Below are positions 17,713 to 26,369 of a stretch of DNA of 64,000 nt, piece by piece. Made by a program: the position numbers and the translations under genes. Position 1 is the first letter of the stretch, and every line of letters starts with the position of its first letter. The stretch comes from Elusimicrobia bacterium GWA2_66_18. GTDB taxonomy: Bacteria > Elusimicrobiota > Elusimicrobia > UBA1565 > UBA9628. The notes below the pieces were generated by a model that was not told where the DNA came from, made no database searches, and saw only the letters and a program-made list of their open reading frames with translations. The stretch is from contig MGTX01000014.1 in the NCBI GenBank assembly GCA_001799675.1, positions 25,290 through 89,289 on the forward strand. Reading direction: 5' to 3'.

Positions 17713-18444
17713 TCAGTCCGTGAAGCGGTAGCGGATGATCGCGAGGAGGACCCGCGTGCCGTCGCGCCAGAAGCGGATCTTCTTGCCTTCGGCGCGGCTG
17801 CGGGCCGTGTATGAAACCGGCAGCTCCGCGAAGCGGACCCCCTTCTTGGCGAGCTTGGCCGAGATCTCCCAGTCGTAGTCGAACACGTCGCTCTTCAGCA
17901 CGAGGCCTTCGAGGTCCTTCGCGCGGAAGATCTTGAACATCGTCGCGCCGTCGGTGAGCCTCGTGCCGTAGAGGGCGTTGAACAGGGACGTGAAGAGCAC
18001 GCCCCCGAGGTTGACGAGGAGACCGTAGAGGCGCTCGAGGCCCGAAAAGCGGCGGAACTGCCAGGCCTGAGGCGAGCGCATCACGCGCGAGCCGAACATC
18101 ACGTCGCATCGCCCCGCGATGAGCGGCTCGAGCAGGCGCGGATAGTCGGCCACGTCGTACTCGAGGTCGCCGTCCTGGATGAGCACGAGGTCGCCCGTGA
18201 CCTGGGCCAGACCCCGGCGCACCGCCGCGCCCTTGCCGCGGGGCGCGTCCTCCCAGACGATCTTGACGCCGGGCCGGCCCTCATGGCGCCGGACTTCCTC
18301 GCTCGTGCCGTCGGTCGAACGGCCCTCGACGATGACGATCTCCTTCTCCATCCCGCGCGGCAACTGGACGCCCAGGACCCGCTCGATGAGGACCGGGAAG
18401 GTCTTCTGCTCGTTGTAGACCGGGAGGATGATGGAGAGCTTCAT
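17713..18444 (-). CDS. GT2 glycosyltransferase, DPM-synthase-like
   Basis: A 243-aa family-2 transferase starting with LSIILPVYNEQKTF. VEGRSTDGTSEE stands in the nucleotide-binding loop, QDGDLEYDVADYP is the DxD-bearing motif, and GKGAAVRRGL is also present. This is the profile of polyprenyl-phosphate hexose synthases, which supply lipid-linked donors to GT39 enzymes; two such enzymes are encoded directly downstream. It lacks the C-terminal membrane helices of the GtrB type. It starts 6 nt after the kinase stop, so it belongs to the same transcript. Confidence 0.88.
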   Translation of the reverse strand: MKLSIILPVYNEQKTFPVLIERVLGVQLPRGMEKEIVIVEGRSTDGTSEEVRRHEGRPGVKIVWEDAPRGKGAAVRRGLAQVTGDLVLIQDGDLEYDVADYPRLLEPLIAGRCDVMFGSRVMRSPQAWQFRRFSGLERLYGLLVNLGGVLFTSLFNALYGTRLTDGATMFKIFRAKDLEGLVLKSDVFDYDWEISAKLAKKGVRFAELPVSYTARSRAEGKKIRFWRDGTRVLLAIIRYRFTD

Positions 18445-18450
18445 GGCGCT

Positions 18451-19422
18451 TCAGCGGCTGACGTAGACGATCTTCGATCCCTCGGGCTCCAGGGCGAAGG
18501 GGATCTCCCGCCAGGACGACAGCGCGCGGCGCACGGCGCGGCGCTTGGCCGGCGGCGCGAAGAGCAGGAGGAAGCCGCCGCCGCCCGCGCCCAGGATCTT
18601 GCCGCCGGTCGCGCCCGCCTTGCGCGCGGCCTCGTAGGCGCGGTCGATGCCCGGGTTGGAGACGCCGCCGGAGACGCCCTTCTTGAGATCCCAACCCTCG
18701 TGGAGCATCGGACCGAGGGCGTCGACGTCGCCGTCGCGCAGGGCCTCGCGCGCCTCGTAGGCCAGGTCGCGCAAGCGCGTCATCTGCCGGTCCTTGGCCT
18801 CGAATTTCGCGCGGAAGCGGCGCAGGACGGAGCCGGCCTTGCGCGTGACGCCGGTGTAGAGCAGCAGTGTGCGTTCGGCGAACGCCGCACGGGTCTTCTC
18901 ACTTAGAACGATCGGGTCGACGCGGACGGTCTCGTCGGGCAGGAACTCGATGGACTGGAAGCCGCCGTAGGCGGCGATGTATTGGTCCTGCTTGCCGATC
19001 GGCTCCCGCAGGAACTCAATCTCGATGAGACAGGCTTCTCGCGCCAACTCCTCGGCGGTCCGATACTCGCCCTTGAAGGCGTGCAGGGCATGCAGGACGC
19101 CCACGGTGAAGCTCGACGAGGAGCCCAGGCCCGTGCCGCCGACGACGTCGGCCATCGAGGTGATCTCGACGCCGCGCTCGATGCCAACGAGCCTCAGGCA
19201 CTCGCGCAGGATGGGATGGCGGATGTCGGACACGCGCTTGACCAGCTCGGTGCGGCGGTATTTCAAGATGATCGAATCGTCGAAGTATCGGTTGACCGTC
19301 ACGTACATGTACTTGTCGATCGCGGTCGACACGACCGCGCCGGGACGGCGGCGGTAGAAGGCCGCCAGGTCCGTGCCCCCGCCCACGAAGCTGATGCGGA
19401 ACGGCGTGCGCGAGATGATCAT
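18451..19422 (-). CDS. hddA: D-glycero-D-manno-heptose 7-phosphate kinase-like GHMP kinase
   Basis: A 323-aa GHMP-family kinase. The N-terminal RTPFRISFVGGGTDL, the ATP loop GGTGLGSSSSFTVG (about residue 97) and the C-terminal GAGGGGFLLLF are exactly the arrangement of HddA-type heptose-7-phosphate 1-kinases, which also share the ISRTPFR start with fucokinase-like proteins. Immediately upstream are a GmhA-like isomerase and an HddC-like nucleotidyltransferase, which together define a nucleotide-activated D-glycero-D-manno-heptose route. The start ATG at 19422 overlaps the preceding stop (ATGA); the longer track ORF has no family support. The exact substrate is inferred from context. Confidence 0.82.
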   Translation of the reverse strand: MIISRTPFRISFVGGGTDLAAFYRRRPGAVVSTAIDKYMYVTVNRYFDDSIILKYRRTELVKRVSDIRHPILRECLRLVGIERGVEITSMADVVGGTGLGSSSSFTVGVLHALHAFKGEYRTAEELAREACLIEIEFLREPIGKQDQYIAAYGGFQSIEFLPDETVRVDPIVLSEKTRAAFAERTLLLYTGVTRKAGSVLRRFRAKFEAKDRQMTRLRDLAYEAREALRDGDVDALGPMLHEGWDLKKGVSGGVSNPGIDRAYEAARKAGATGGKILGAGGGGFLLLFAPPAKRRAVRRALSSWREIPFALEPEGSKIVYVSR

Positions 19423-20123
19423 CGGCGCGGGAGCCCGGCCTCGGCGCGCGCCAGGCGCTCGGGCGTGCCGAGGTCGGCCAGCGTCTCGCCGGTCTTGTAG
19501 CCGCGCAGCTCCAGGCCGCGGCGCAGGGCTTCGGGAAACACGTCGCGGCCGAAGTCGCTGGGACGGTCGCGCGGCGCGAGGTCGAGCAGGGGGCCGCGGA
19601 CCGCCCACACCGCCGCCAAGGCGAGCGGCTCGCACGGCGTGCCTGGCCGGGCGCGGTAGAAGCCGGTCAGGCGCTCGCCCTCCAGGCGCGCCAGGTCCGA
19701 GTCGAAGGGGTGATCGGTCTCGATGAGGACGAGGGAGGAGGCGGCCGAGGGACGCGCGGCGTGGAAGTCGACGAAGCGCCGGAAGTCCATGTCGGCGTAG
19801 AGGTCTCCGTAGACGACGAGCAGGTCGTCGCCGACCTCGGCGCGAAGATCAGCCACGGCGCCGGCCGTGCCGCGGGGACTCTTCTCGACATGATAACGGA
19901 GCTTCACGCCCCAGCGCGAGCCGTCGCCGAAGTGGGAGGTGACGGTCTCCGGACGGTAGCCAAGGCTGAGATGAATCTCCCTCCAGCCCGCCGCGGCCAG
20001 GCGTTCTACGAGATATTCCAGGATCGGTTTGCCTCCGAAGGGGAGCATCGGCTTGGGCAGGCCCTCGGTCGCCGCGCCCATGCGCTCGCCCCGGCCGCCG
20101 GCCACGATCACCGCGGCAATCAC
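19419..20123 (-). CDS. hddC: Sugar-1-phosphate nucleotidyltransferase, HddC-like
   Basis: A 234-aa enzyme with the nucleotidyltransferase signature VAGGRGERMG and the lysine-containing LPKPMLPFGGKP, then VVYGDLYADMDF as the metal-binding segment. It would activate heptose-1-phosphate, by guanylylation in the HddC family, using the product of the adjacent kinase. The start is the GTG at 20123: it overlaps the isomerase stop as GTGA and directly precedes the conserved first strand. The track ORF begins far upstream in another gene. Mannose- or glucose-1-phosphate transferase activity is a possible alternative, but the gene neighbours favour heptose. Confidence 0.8.
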   Translation of the reverse strand: MIAAVIVAGGRGERMGAATEGLPKPMLPFGGKPILEYLVERLAAAGWREIHLSLGYRPETVTSHFGDGSRWGVKLRYHVEKSPRGTAGAVADLRAEVGDDLLVVYGDLYADMDFRRFVDFHAARPSAASSLVLIETDHPFDSDLARLEGERLTGFYRARPGTPCEPLALAAVWAVRGPLLDLAPRDRPSDFGRDVFPEALRRGLELRGYKTGETLADLGTPERLARAEAGLPRR

Positions 20124-20752
20124 GTCTTCTTCTGCTTGAGGTAGAACGTCAGGATGTGAGCGACGGACATATGCATGTCCTCGATGACGCCGTACTGATC
20201 GGAGGGGATCAGAAGAGACTCGTCGCACATCGCCTTCAGCCTGCCGCCGTCGAAGCCGAGCAGGCCGATGACCTTGGCCCCGCGCCCGCGCGACAGCTTC
20301 GCGGCCTTGAGGAGGTTCGGGGAGTTGCCGCTGCCCGTAATGAGGACGACGACGTCGCCGGCCGCGACCACGTTCTCCAGTTGGCGGGAGAAGGTCTCCT
20401 CGAAGGAGAGGTCGTTGCCGACGGCGGTCATGAAGGCGGTATTGTCCGACAGGGAGACGGCCTTGAGGGGCTTGGCTCCGGCCTTGGCCGCGGTCTTGCC
20501 GAAGTCGCAGCCGACGTGGGCGGAGGTCGCCGCCGAGCCGCCGTTGCCGCAGACCCAGACGAAGCGGCCCGTCCTCTGGGCCTCCTCGATGGCGGCCGCG
20601 ACGCGGGCCAGGGCCGTCAGGTCCAGCGCCCGCCACTGCTCGAGGGCGCGCTTGCGGTACCAGCGCGCGAAACCCTGAACGTCGAGCCCCCCGGGACCGG
20701 TGACGTGCGCGGCTCCAGGCTTGGCGCCTTTGATCTTCTTTTTTTCCGTCAT
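20120..20752 (-). CDS. gmhA: Phosphoheptose isomerase-like SIS protein (GmhA-like)
   Basis: A 210-aa SIS-domain protein expected to convert sedoheptulose 7-phosphate to D-glycero-D-manno-heptose 7-phosphate. CGNGGSAATSAHVGCDFGK matches the GmhA active-site loop, and TGSGNSPNLLKA is the second SIS motif. Compared with textbook GmhA, the metal-site Glu is Asp and the C-terminal Gln appears as Glu (YGVIEDMH), while both His residues are kept. It may therefore be a GmhA-like subfamily. The ATG at 20752 is 7 nt after a TATACT and opens the heptose/glycan operon. No gmhB phosphatase gene is seen. Confidence 0.78.
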   Translation of the reverse strand: MTEKKKIKGAKPGAAHVTGPGGLDVQGFARWYRKRALEQWRALDLTALARVAAAIEEAQRTGRFVWVCGNGGSAATSAHVGCDFGKTAAKAGAKPLKAVSLSDNTAFMTAVGNDLSFEETFSRQLENVVAAGDVVVLITGSGNSPNLLKAAKLSRGRGAKVIGLLGFDGGRLKAMCDESLLIPSDQYGVIEDMHMSVAHILTFYLKQKKT

Positions 20753-20759
20753 CGCCCGC

Positions 20760-20765
20760 AGTATA
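20760..20765 (-). promoter_or_regulatory. -10 element (TATACT) for the heptose operon, leaderless spacing
   Basis: The minus-strand TATACT ends 7 nt before the gmhA-like ATG, so the predicted transcript starts at or next to the start codon. There is no Shine-Dalgarno sequence and no convincing -35 box. Confidence 0.6.
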
Positions 20766-20784
20766 TCAATTGTCGCCCGGCGCT

Positions 20785-22719
20785 TCACTTGCGGGCGTCG
20801 GCGACTCCGGCGGGAAGCGTATAGGCGAGTTGGATGAGGCGGGTGCGCTGCTCGGCGTTCAGCGCGGGGAAGCGCGCCTTGATCAGGAGATGACCGTCCT
20901 GGTTGTGGTGACAATGGACCTTATGAACATCCACGCGGCAAGAAATGCCGTCCGAGCGGATATCCACGGTGAAATGATCCGGGACATGCCCTCCTTGCGG
21001 CAGGCGCAGCAGACAGCCTTCCTCCGACAGATCCACCGTCTCGGCCTCGCGGCCCACGCCGTCTGCGATGATGGTCGCCGGAAGATTGATCCGCACGCGC
21101 GGGGCGCGCCTGCGGTAGGGCTGGTCCTGCGTGCAGCCGATCGCCAAGCCGCAAAAGATGACGTTATAAGCCGCCCACAAGCCGTTGATCAAAATCAGCT
21201 CCCAGGCGTCCGGAAACCGGAGGTATTTCCAGATGCCCGCGGACAGTCCCGCCAAGAGGGCGAGGAACAGGACCAGGATCGGAGCCGCAGTCCGCCAATT
21301 ATTCCGCCGCGCATGGGACGTATCGCCTTTCGGCGTCACGAGGAACTCGGCCTCGCGCAGCCATGGGCAGAGGAATGTCTTCGCCATCCGCGCCAGGACG
21401 GGAACCATCTGGATGATTTCGTAAATGGAGCACAGGGCGAAATGGGAGACGTGTCCGCAAACCGCGTCGAACATGACGAGGTTGACGAGAAATGCCGGCA
21501 GGAAGTAGGAGCCCAAGCTCCCGATGTCGGTCTGCAGGCACCGCCAGCCCATGGCCAAATACCACAGCGGAGCCGTCATGTAGATGAGCCGCTGCAAAGG
21601 GAAGAAATAATACGCGAGCAGGTTCACGAAGAACACCCTCTGATACCAGCGCAACCCCGGCTTCCAAATCGGATTGTCTTTCAGGAAAATCTGGAAATTC
21701 CCGGTCGCCCAACGCAGCCTCTGAACGAGGAAACCGTAGAGCGTCTCCGGCACCAGGCCATGGATGAGGTCCTTGTTGAGGTATTCGATCCGGTAGCCGC
21801 GGGCCAGCAGGTTGATGCTGGTATGGGTGTCCTCGGTGACGGTCTCCATGCGAAAACCGCCGATCTCCTTGAGCGCGGAACGGCGGATGACGCCGGCGGA
21901 GCCGGCGAAGAAAGCGGAATCCCAAAGCCCCAGGCCGTGCATGATGACTTGATAAAAGAGCTCCTGCTCGTTGGAAATCTCGCGGCCGGCGCGGAAGTTG
22001 CGGCGGAAAGGATCGTCATTGACGAAATGATGCGCCGTCTGAACGGCCGCGATCCGGGGATCCTTGAAAAACGGCGCGGTCTCCTCCAGGAACGTGCGCA
22101 CGGGTATATGATCCACGTCGAAGACGGCGATCAACTCCCCCTGGGTGCGCTCTAAAGCGTAGTTCAGGTTTCCGGCCTTGGCCCCCCGGCGGGTGCCGCG
22201 CCGGAAATAGCCGCAGCCAAGCTCCCGCGCCAGGGCCTCGACCTCGTCGCGGCCGCCGTCATCGAGGATGTGCACCGCGCGCGGCAGGTAAGCTTGAGAC
22301 AGACAGCCGATCACCGTCCGGGTGAGGATAGCGAGGGGCTCGTGAGTAACGGTGACGAAGATGTCGACGCTCGGGCGCCCCTCCCAAGACGGCGCCTGGG
22401 GAAGGGGCCGGTCGATGTTCCAGAGATGGACGTAAAAAAGGGACATGTTCACGGCGCCCCAGACGTCGGCGGCCAAAAGCAATCCGCTGCAGATTGCGTT
22501 GGCCGTCGTGTCGAGCGCGAGCGTCGATGTCCAGCGCCAGGCCAGGAAGCGCAGGGTCAGGAATACGCTGAGCAGAAGGCCGGTCTTATGCAATCTCCGG
22601 TTTCTTGGCCGCAAGAACAGCAAGGCGAGGAAAAGCGCCGTCCCCGTCCAGACGGCGTGCTCGGGCCGCAAGAGCTCCCGCCCGAGCTCGAACCAGTTGA
22701 TTTCCCTGGTGAAGTCCAT
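20785..22719 (-). CDS. bcsA: Cellulose-synthase-like GT2 with C-terminal PilZ domain (BcsA-like)
   Basis: A 644-aa processive membrane glycosyltransferase. Catalytic motifs are all present: ILDDGG (about 155), VFDVDH (about 201), TVTEDTH (about 292) and QRLRWATG (about 334), with hydrophobic helices on both sides. The C-terminal region from about 535 has the PilZ signature, RRRAPR (c-di-GMP-binding RxxxR type) and DLSEEGCLL, so activity should respond to cyclic-di-GMP. The protein is shorter than E. coli BcsA and no BcsB or BcsZ is adjacent. The polymer need not be cellulose. It is translated directly after a TPR/beta-barrel partner gene 4 nt upstream. Confidence 0.88.
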   Translation of the reverse strand: MDFTREINWFELGRELLRPEHAVWTGTALFLALLFLRPRNRRLHKTGLLLSVFLTLRFLAWRWTSTLALDTTANAICSGLLLAADVWGAVNMSLFYVHLWNIDRPLPQAPSWEGRPSVDIFVTVTHEPLAILTRTVIGCLSQAYLPRAVHILDDGGRDEVEALARELGCGYFRRGTRRGAKAGNLNYALERTQGELIAVFDVDHIPVRTFLEETAPFFKDPRIAAVQTAHHFVNDDPFRRNFRAGREISNEQELFYQVIMHGLGLWDSAFFAGSAGVIRRSALKEIGGFRMETVTEDTHTSINLLARGYRIEYLNKDLIHGLVPETLYGFLVQRLRWATGNFQIFLKDNPIWKPGLRWYQRVFFVNLLAYYFFPLQRLIYMTAPLWYLAMGWRCLQTDIGSLGSYFLPAFLVNLVMFDAVCGHVSHFALCSIYEIIQMVPVLARMAKTFLCPWLREAEFLVTPKGDTSHARRNNWRTAAPILVLFLALLAGLSAGIWKYLRFPDAWELILINGLWAAYNVIFCGLAIGCTQDQPYRRRAPRVRINLPATIIADGVGREAETVDLSEEGCLLRLPQGGHVPDHFTVDIRSDGISCRVDVHKVHCHHNQDGHLLIKARFPALNAEQRTRLIQLAYTLPAGVADARK

Positions 22720-22723
22720 GGGC

Positions 22724-24265
22724 TCAGAAACGCGCTTGGATGGCCGCGACGACGTGACGCGACACGAACTTCGGTCCGCCGTCGAGCCGGGAGACGAGAT
22801 AATAGCCGTCGACGGCGGCGCGCAAGCGGCCCCAATCCATCTTCAGTCCGGCCTCGACGCTGTCGCCGGTTTGGCGTCCCTGCGGCTGATAGAAGAGCAA
22901 GTTCGAAACCTCGACCCGCAGCCGGCCCAGCCGCCCCTTGGCGCGGGCGGCCCAGCCGTGGGAAAGATAGCCGTCGGGGCTGAAATAGAGCGGGCTCGGA
23001 TGCTGGACGTCCAAGTAATAGAGTTGATAGCCCGTCTCGACTCCCTGTTCCGGCCCACCCGCCAAGCGGTAAAAGACTTGATCGACGCTGGAGAACTTGC
23101 GGTTGCCGCCGGCATGGCGATAGACGCCGTAATGGGCGTCGGCATGGAGACGCCAACGGCCGGGCTCGGCGGAAAACGCGGCCGCGAAGTCGTCGAGCTG
23201 GACGCGCCGCTGGACCGAGGCCAGGGAGGCCTCATCGAACGAGCCGATGACTTCGCTTGGGGCGCCCGCATAAAGATCGGCTCGCTGATAAGAGGCCATG
23301 ACGTGGACGCCGTCCGCCGCAAGCCCGCCGGCGCGCGCGCGCCCGCTGAAGGTGGCGGGCCCGCTCTGGAACCACGTCCCGCGGGCCTCTCCATCGAAGC
23401 GCCAACGAAGCCCGACTTGCCCATCGAGGCGAAGGTCGGCGGAGTCCGCCTCGATTGCGCTCTTTCCGAACTGCAGGTAGCGCCAATGGGTATGACTGGG
23501 CGCCAGCCGCCAGTTATCGAAAGGCCGCAGGCCGATTTCCGTCGTCAACGCCGAGCGCTGGAATCCGTTCGAGTTGGAGAAGAAGGCCGGAGTCAAAGAA
23601 GCCTCCGGCCGTCTGGAGTCTTTGAGACGATTCCAGCCGTCCTGCGCCTGCTTATCCTCGGCGGAAAGCGCCAGCGCCCGTCCGAATTCTGCGCGCGAGG
23701 AAGCCCAATCCCCCACCCAGGAATGAAGCTCGCCCAGAGCCGCGTGAGCCTTCGCGCTGCCGGCGTCTTGCGCCAGCGCCGAACGCAATTCGCGCTCGGA
23801 AGCGATCAGCCTCCCGCTCCAGCCGAGAAGCTGGGCGCGCTCCAGCGTGAGATCCCGGCGGGAAGGGCCGCTGGCGAGCAGGACGTCGTAGAGTTCCAGG
23901 GCCTGCCGATGCCTGCCCGACCAAGCCAAGGCGCGCGCGCGCGCGATCCGCGCCGGAGCAAACGCCGGATCGATCTTAAGAGCCGCTTCGGCCTCGGCGA
24001 TGGCCCGGTCGTATTGATGGTCCCAGGCGAGCACTTCGGCGAGTTCCGCCATCGCCGGAAGAGCCTCGGGTCCGGGCGCCTGAGCCGAGAGCGATCGGCG
24101 GTAGAGCTCGATCGATTCGCGATAGCGCCCCGCCCACGACAGCCGCCGCGCCGCATCGATCGACTGCGGGCCCGCGACGGCGGCCGCGGCGACGTGCCCC
24201 GCCGTCAAGAGCGACGCGACGCAGAGACCGGCGCGGCATGACGCTCGAATGATTCCGCTTCTCAT
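22724..24265 (-). CDS. TPR and outer-membrane beta-barrel exopolysaccharide exporter (BcsC/PgaA-like)
   Basis: A 513-aa protein with a signal peptide, then about 180 residues of tetratricopeptide-type helical repeats (for example DRAIAEAEAALKIDPAFAPA and RHRQALELYDVLL), then about 300 residues of alternating amphipathic strands ending in a terminal Phe (IQARF), typical of an outer-membrane barrel. This is a compact BcsC/PgaA/AlgK-AlgE-like layout for pulling a polysaccharide through the periplasm and out of the cell. Four nt separate it from the synthase gene, which strongly supports a synthase-exporter pair. The start at 24265 was chosen for the signal peptide. Confidence 0.78.
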   Translation of the reverse strand: MRSGIIRASCRAGLCVASLLTAGHVAAAAVAGPQSIDAARRLSWAGRYRESIELYRRSLSAQAPGPEALPAMAELAEVLAWDHQYDRAIAEAEAALKIDPAFAPARIARARALAWSGRHRQALELYDVLLASGPSRRDLTLERAQLLGWSGRLIASERELRSALAQDAGSAKAHAALGELHSWVGDWASSRAEFGRALALSAEDKQAQDGWNRLKDSRRPEASLTPAFFSNSNGFQRSALTTEIGLRPFDNWRLAPSHTHWRYLQFGKSAIEADSADLRLDGQVGLRWRFDGEARGTWFQSGPATFSGRARAGGLAADGVHVMASYQRADLYAGAPSEVIGSFDEASLASVQRRVQLDDFAAAFSAEPGRWRLHADAHYGVYRHAGGNRKFSSVDQVFYRLAGGPEQGVETGYQLYYLDVQHPSPLYFSPDGYLSHGWAARAKGRLGRLRVEVSNLLFYQPQGRQTGDSVEAGLKMDWGRLRAAVDGYYLVSRLDGGPKFVSRHVVAAIQARF

Positions 24266-24331
24266 GACCCAATTTCCATCACAGTCGGAGCCGGAACGGT
24301 TGACGAGGTCGTGGCGCTGCAAAAATAGACG

Positions 24332-25867
24332 CTACTGGTTGTATCGGTCCTGGGCGTACTTGCGCAGGGCTTCGGCCTCTTTGGCGCTGAGGCCCTTCTG
24401 CCAGACATGCTCGTCCTTGGCCAGGACGGCCGCGACGCGAGCCTGCCACTTCTTCTCCATCTCCGGGCTCTTGAGCTTGGCCGCTTCGATCACCGCCGGC
24501 AGGAACTTCGTGTAGAAGTGCTTGGAGACCTCGTACATGCCGTGCCAGTGAGTGTAGTCCGGACCCATCATGCTGGCGCCGTGGCGCGCGCGCCGGCCTT
24601 CATGATGCCAGAGTTCCCAGTACACCCACTGGACCTCGTGCTCGAAGGGCGCCTTCTGCTGGAGCACCCCGTCCTTGATCAGGTCGTCCATGATCTCTTT
24701 GGCCGGCCTGGCGAACTTGTCGTTGTAGAGGGTCACCAGGCTGTCGTACTGCTTGTAGAAGTTGTCGACGAAGCTGTCTCCGTGGCAGTTGACGCAGGCC
24801 GCCTTCATCTTGCCGCGCCGCTCCTGCCAGGTGAGGATCTTCGCCACCTTGCGCGCGACCTTCCTGGTCACGAGCGCGTCGCCCTCCCGGACCTTCTCGG
24901 CCGTCTCGACCGTCTCGCCCGGCTTGGGCAGGGCGCGAGGCTCCGGGTAGTCCTCCTTGAAGCCGTCCTCGAAAACGACCAGGTTGAGCTTGGCGCTGAT
25001 GACGGGACGCAGGGTCCAACTGATGCGCTCGCCCACGTCATGGCTGTTGCCGGCGACCTTGCCGTCCTTGGTCATGTGTCCCGAGATGTGGCAGGTCGCG
25101 CAAGTCGGGGCCGCCGAGTAGTCCTTGCCCAGGATCCACTCGTCTTTGTCGAGCGCCATCTTGTCGCGGTTGGCGTTGAAGGCGATGCCGTGCTTGGACT
25201 CGTTGTAGATCTCGATTTGCGGATGGTCGGGGCCCATGTGGCACTTGCCGCAGTTCTCCGGCGAGCGCGCGGTCTTGGCCTCGAAGGCGTGGCGCGAGTG
25301 GCAGGCGTTGCAGGAGCCGCGCGAGCCGTCGGGGTTGATGCGCCCGATGCCGCTGTTGGGCCAGGTCTCGGGGTCGAGGACCGGCTTGCCTTCCGGCCCC
25401 TCGCGCAGGAGCTCGCCCTTGGCGTCCTTTTTGAACTTGACGACCCCGCCGTGGCACTGCAGGCAGCCGTTGACCGCATCGGCGTTGTTGCCGGGCATGC
25501 CCGCGGCCTTCTCGGCCAGGACGTTGTCGAGGCTGGCGAGAATCTCCCCGGCCAGGGCGTGATGGCTGCGGGAGAACTCCTCATTCTCCTTGGCATGGCA
25601 TTGGGCGCAATCCTTGGGGGTCACGATCATCGAGATGCGCTCGCCGTGGTGCACCCAGGAGCCGGCCTTATTCTGATCGGCCTTGTGGCAGGCCAGGCAG
25701 TCCACGCCGTTCTTGGCGTGCTTGGAGCGTTCCCACTCCATGACGAGCGCGGCGGACTGCTTGCGGTGGCAATCGGAGCAGCCCTCGGCCGCCCGAGCCG
25801 CGCCCGGAAGGGCCGCCGTCAGAAGCAGGAGCGCCCAAGCGCGGATGATGCTGAAATTCGATTTCAT
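24332..25867 (-). CDS. Octaheme cytochrome c, hydroxylamine-oxidoreductase family
   Basis: A 511-aa exported protein with a signal peptide ending near ARA-AEG. Eight CXXCH haem-binding motifs are present: CSDCH, CLACH, CAQCH, CLQCH, CNACH, CGKCH, CATCH and CVNCH. Eight hemes plus the C-terminal MGPDYTHWHGMYE segment match the HAO/octaheme family of periplasmic N-oxide-converting enzymes. Whether it oxidises hydroxylamine or hydrazine, or reduces nitrite or hydroxylamine, depends on the haem-crosslinking Tyr, which I cannot place by eye. No quinone-linked partner is adjacent. ATG 25867 has an AAGAGAG ribosome site. The next minus-strand gene starts 66 nt downstream. Confidence 0.85.
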   Translation of the reverse strand: MKSNFSIIRAWALLLLTAALPGAARAAEGCSDCHRKQSAALVMEWERSKHAKNGVDCLACHKADQNKAGSWVHHGERISMIVTPKDCAQCHAKENEEFSRSHHALAGEILASLDNVLAEKAAGMPGNNADAVNGCLQCHGGVVKFKKDAKGELLREGPEGKPVLDPETWPNSGIGRINPDGSRGSCNACHSRHAFEAKTARSPENCGKCHMGPDHPQIEIYNESKHGIAFNANRDKMALDKDEWILGKDYSAAPTCATCHISGHMTKDGKVAGNSHDVGERISWTLRPVISAKLNLVVFEDGFKEDYPEPRALPKPGETVETAEKVREGDALVTRKVARKVAKILTWQERRGKMKAACVNCHGDSFVDNFYKQYDSLVTLYNDKFARPAKEIMDDLIKDGVLQQKAPFEHEVQWVYWELWHHEGRRARHGASMMGPDYTHWHGMYEVSKHFYTKFLPAVIEAAKLKSPEMEKKWQARVAAVLAKDEHVWQKGLSAKEAEALRKYAQDRYNQ

Positions 25868-25907
25868 GATTCTCTCTTGAAGTTGGGAATGCCGTAGACG
25901 ATTCGCG

Positions 25908-25938
25908 ATTATACTCAATAAACATGCCGCGGCGTCAA
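25908..25938 (-). promoter_or_regulatory. Promoter of the octaheme cytochrome gene
   Basis: The minus strand carries TTGACG (25938-25933) and a perfect TATAAT (25913-25908) with a 19-bp spacer, slightly long. It would give a leader of about 35 nt that contains the AAGAGAG ribosome site. This differs from the leaderless arrangement seen before many other operons here. Confidence 0.55.
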
Positions 25939-25944
25939 ACGGCG

Positions 25945-26277
25945 TCAGGCGCGGATCATCACCAGCATCATCTTGAAGCGTTCCACCGCGTTCAAGGCGT
26001 GCGGTTTGCCCGCCGGCATGACGATTAACTGCCCCGCCGCGACGCGGTGGGGCGTGCCGTCCACGACCACCTCCGCGGCTCCATCGAGAATATGCGCAAG
26101 GGCGTCAAAAGGCGCGGTATGCTCGCTGAGGCCTTCGCCCTTGTCGAAAGAGAAGAGCGTCACGGTCCCTACGGGCTTCTTGACGATCGCGCGGCTGACG
26201 ACCGCCCCGGCGTCATAGGCCACGAGGTCGGCCGCGACGAGCGGCCGGCCGCGCAGTTCCTCGGGGGAATCGCTCAT
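25945..26277 (-). CDS. Small single-domain cupin
   Basis: A 110-aa cupin barrel. The first metal motif (FDKGEGLSEHTAPFDALAHILDG) and the second (GQLIVMPAGKPHALNAVERF) are both recognisable, with metal-ligating His residues in LSEHTAPFDALAH and GKPHAL. Members commonly bind a metal and either sense or isomerise small molecules. The ligand cannot be inferred. It lies on the minus strand upstream of the cytochrome gene, but the cytochrome has its own promoter in the gap. The start at 26277 is the only reasonable one; the ribosome site is weak. Confidence 0.82.
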   Translation of the reverse strand: MSDSPEELRGRPLVAADLVAYDAGAVVSRAIVKKPVGTVTLFSFDKGEGLSEHTAPFDALAHILDGAAEVVVDGTPHRVAAGQLIVMPAGKPHALNAVERFKMMLVMIRA

Positions 26278-26369
26278 ATCACCCGAGTCATGAGTTCTTG
26301 AATAGCGGCTTCCATCGTTCTCCTCTATCAGCGTTACTTGAAGGATGCTAGCAATTATGAATCACGCCA

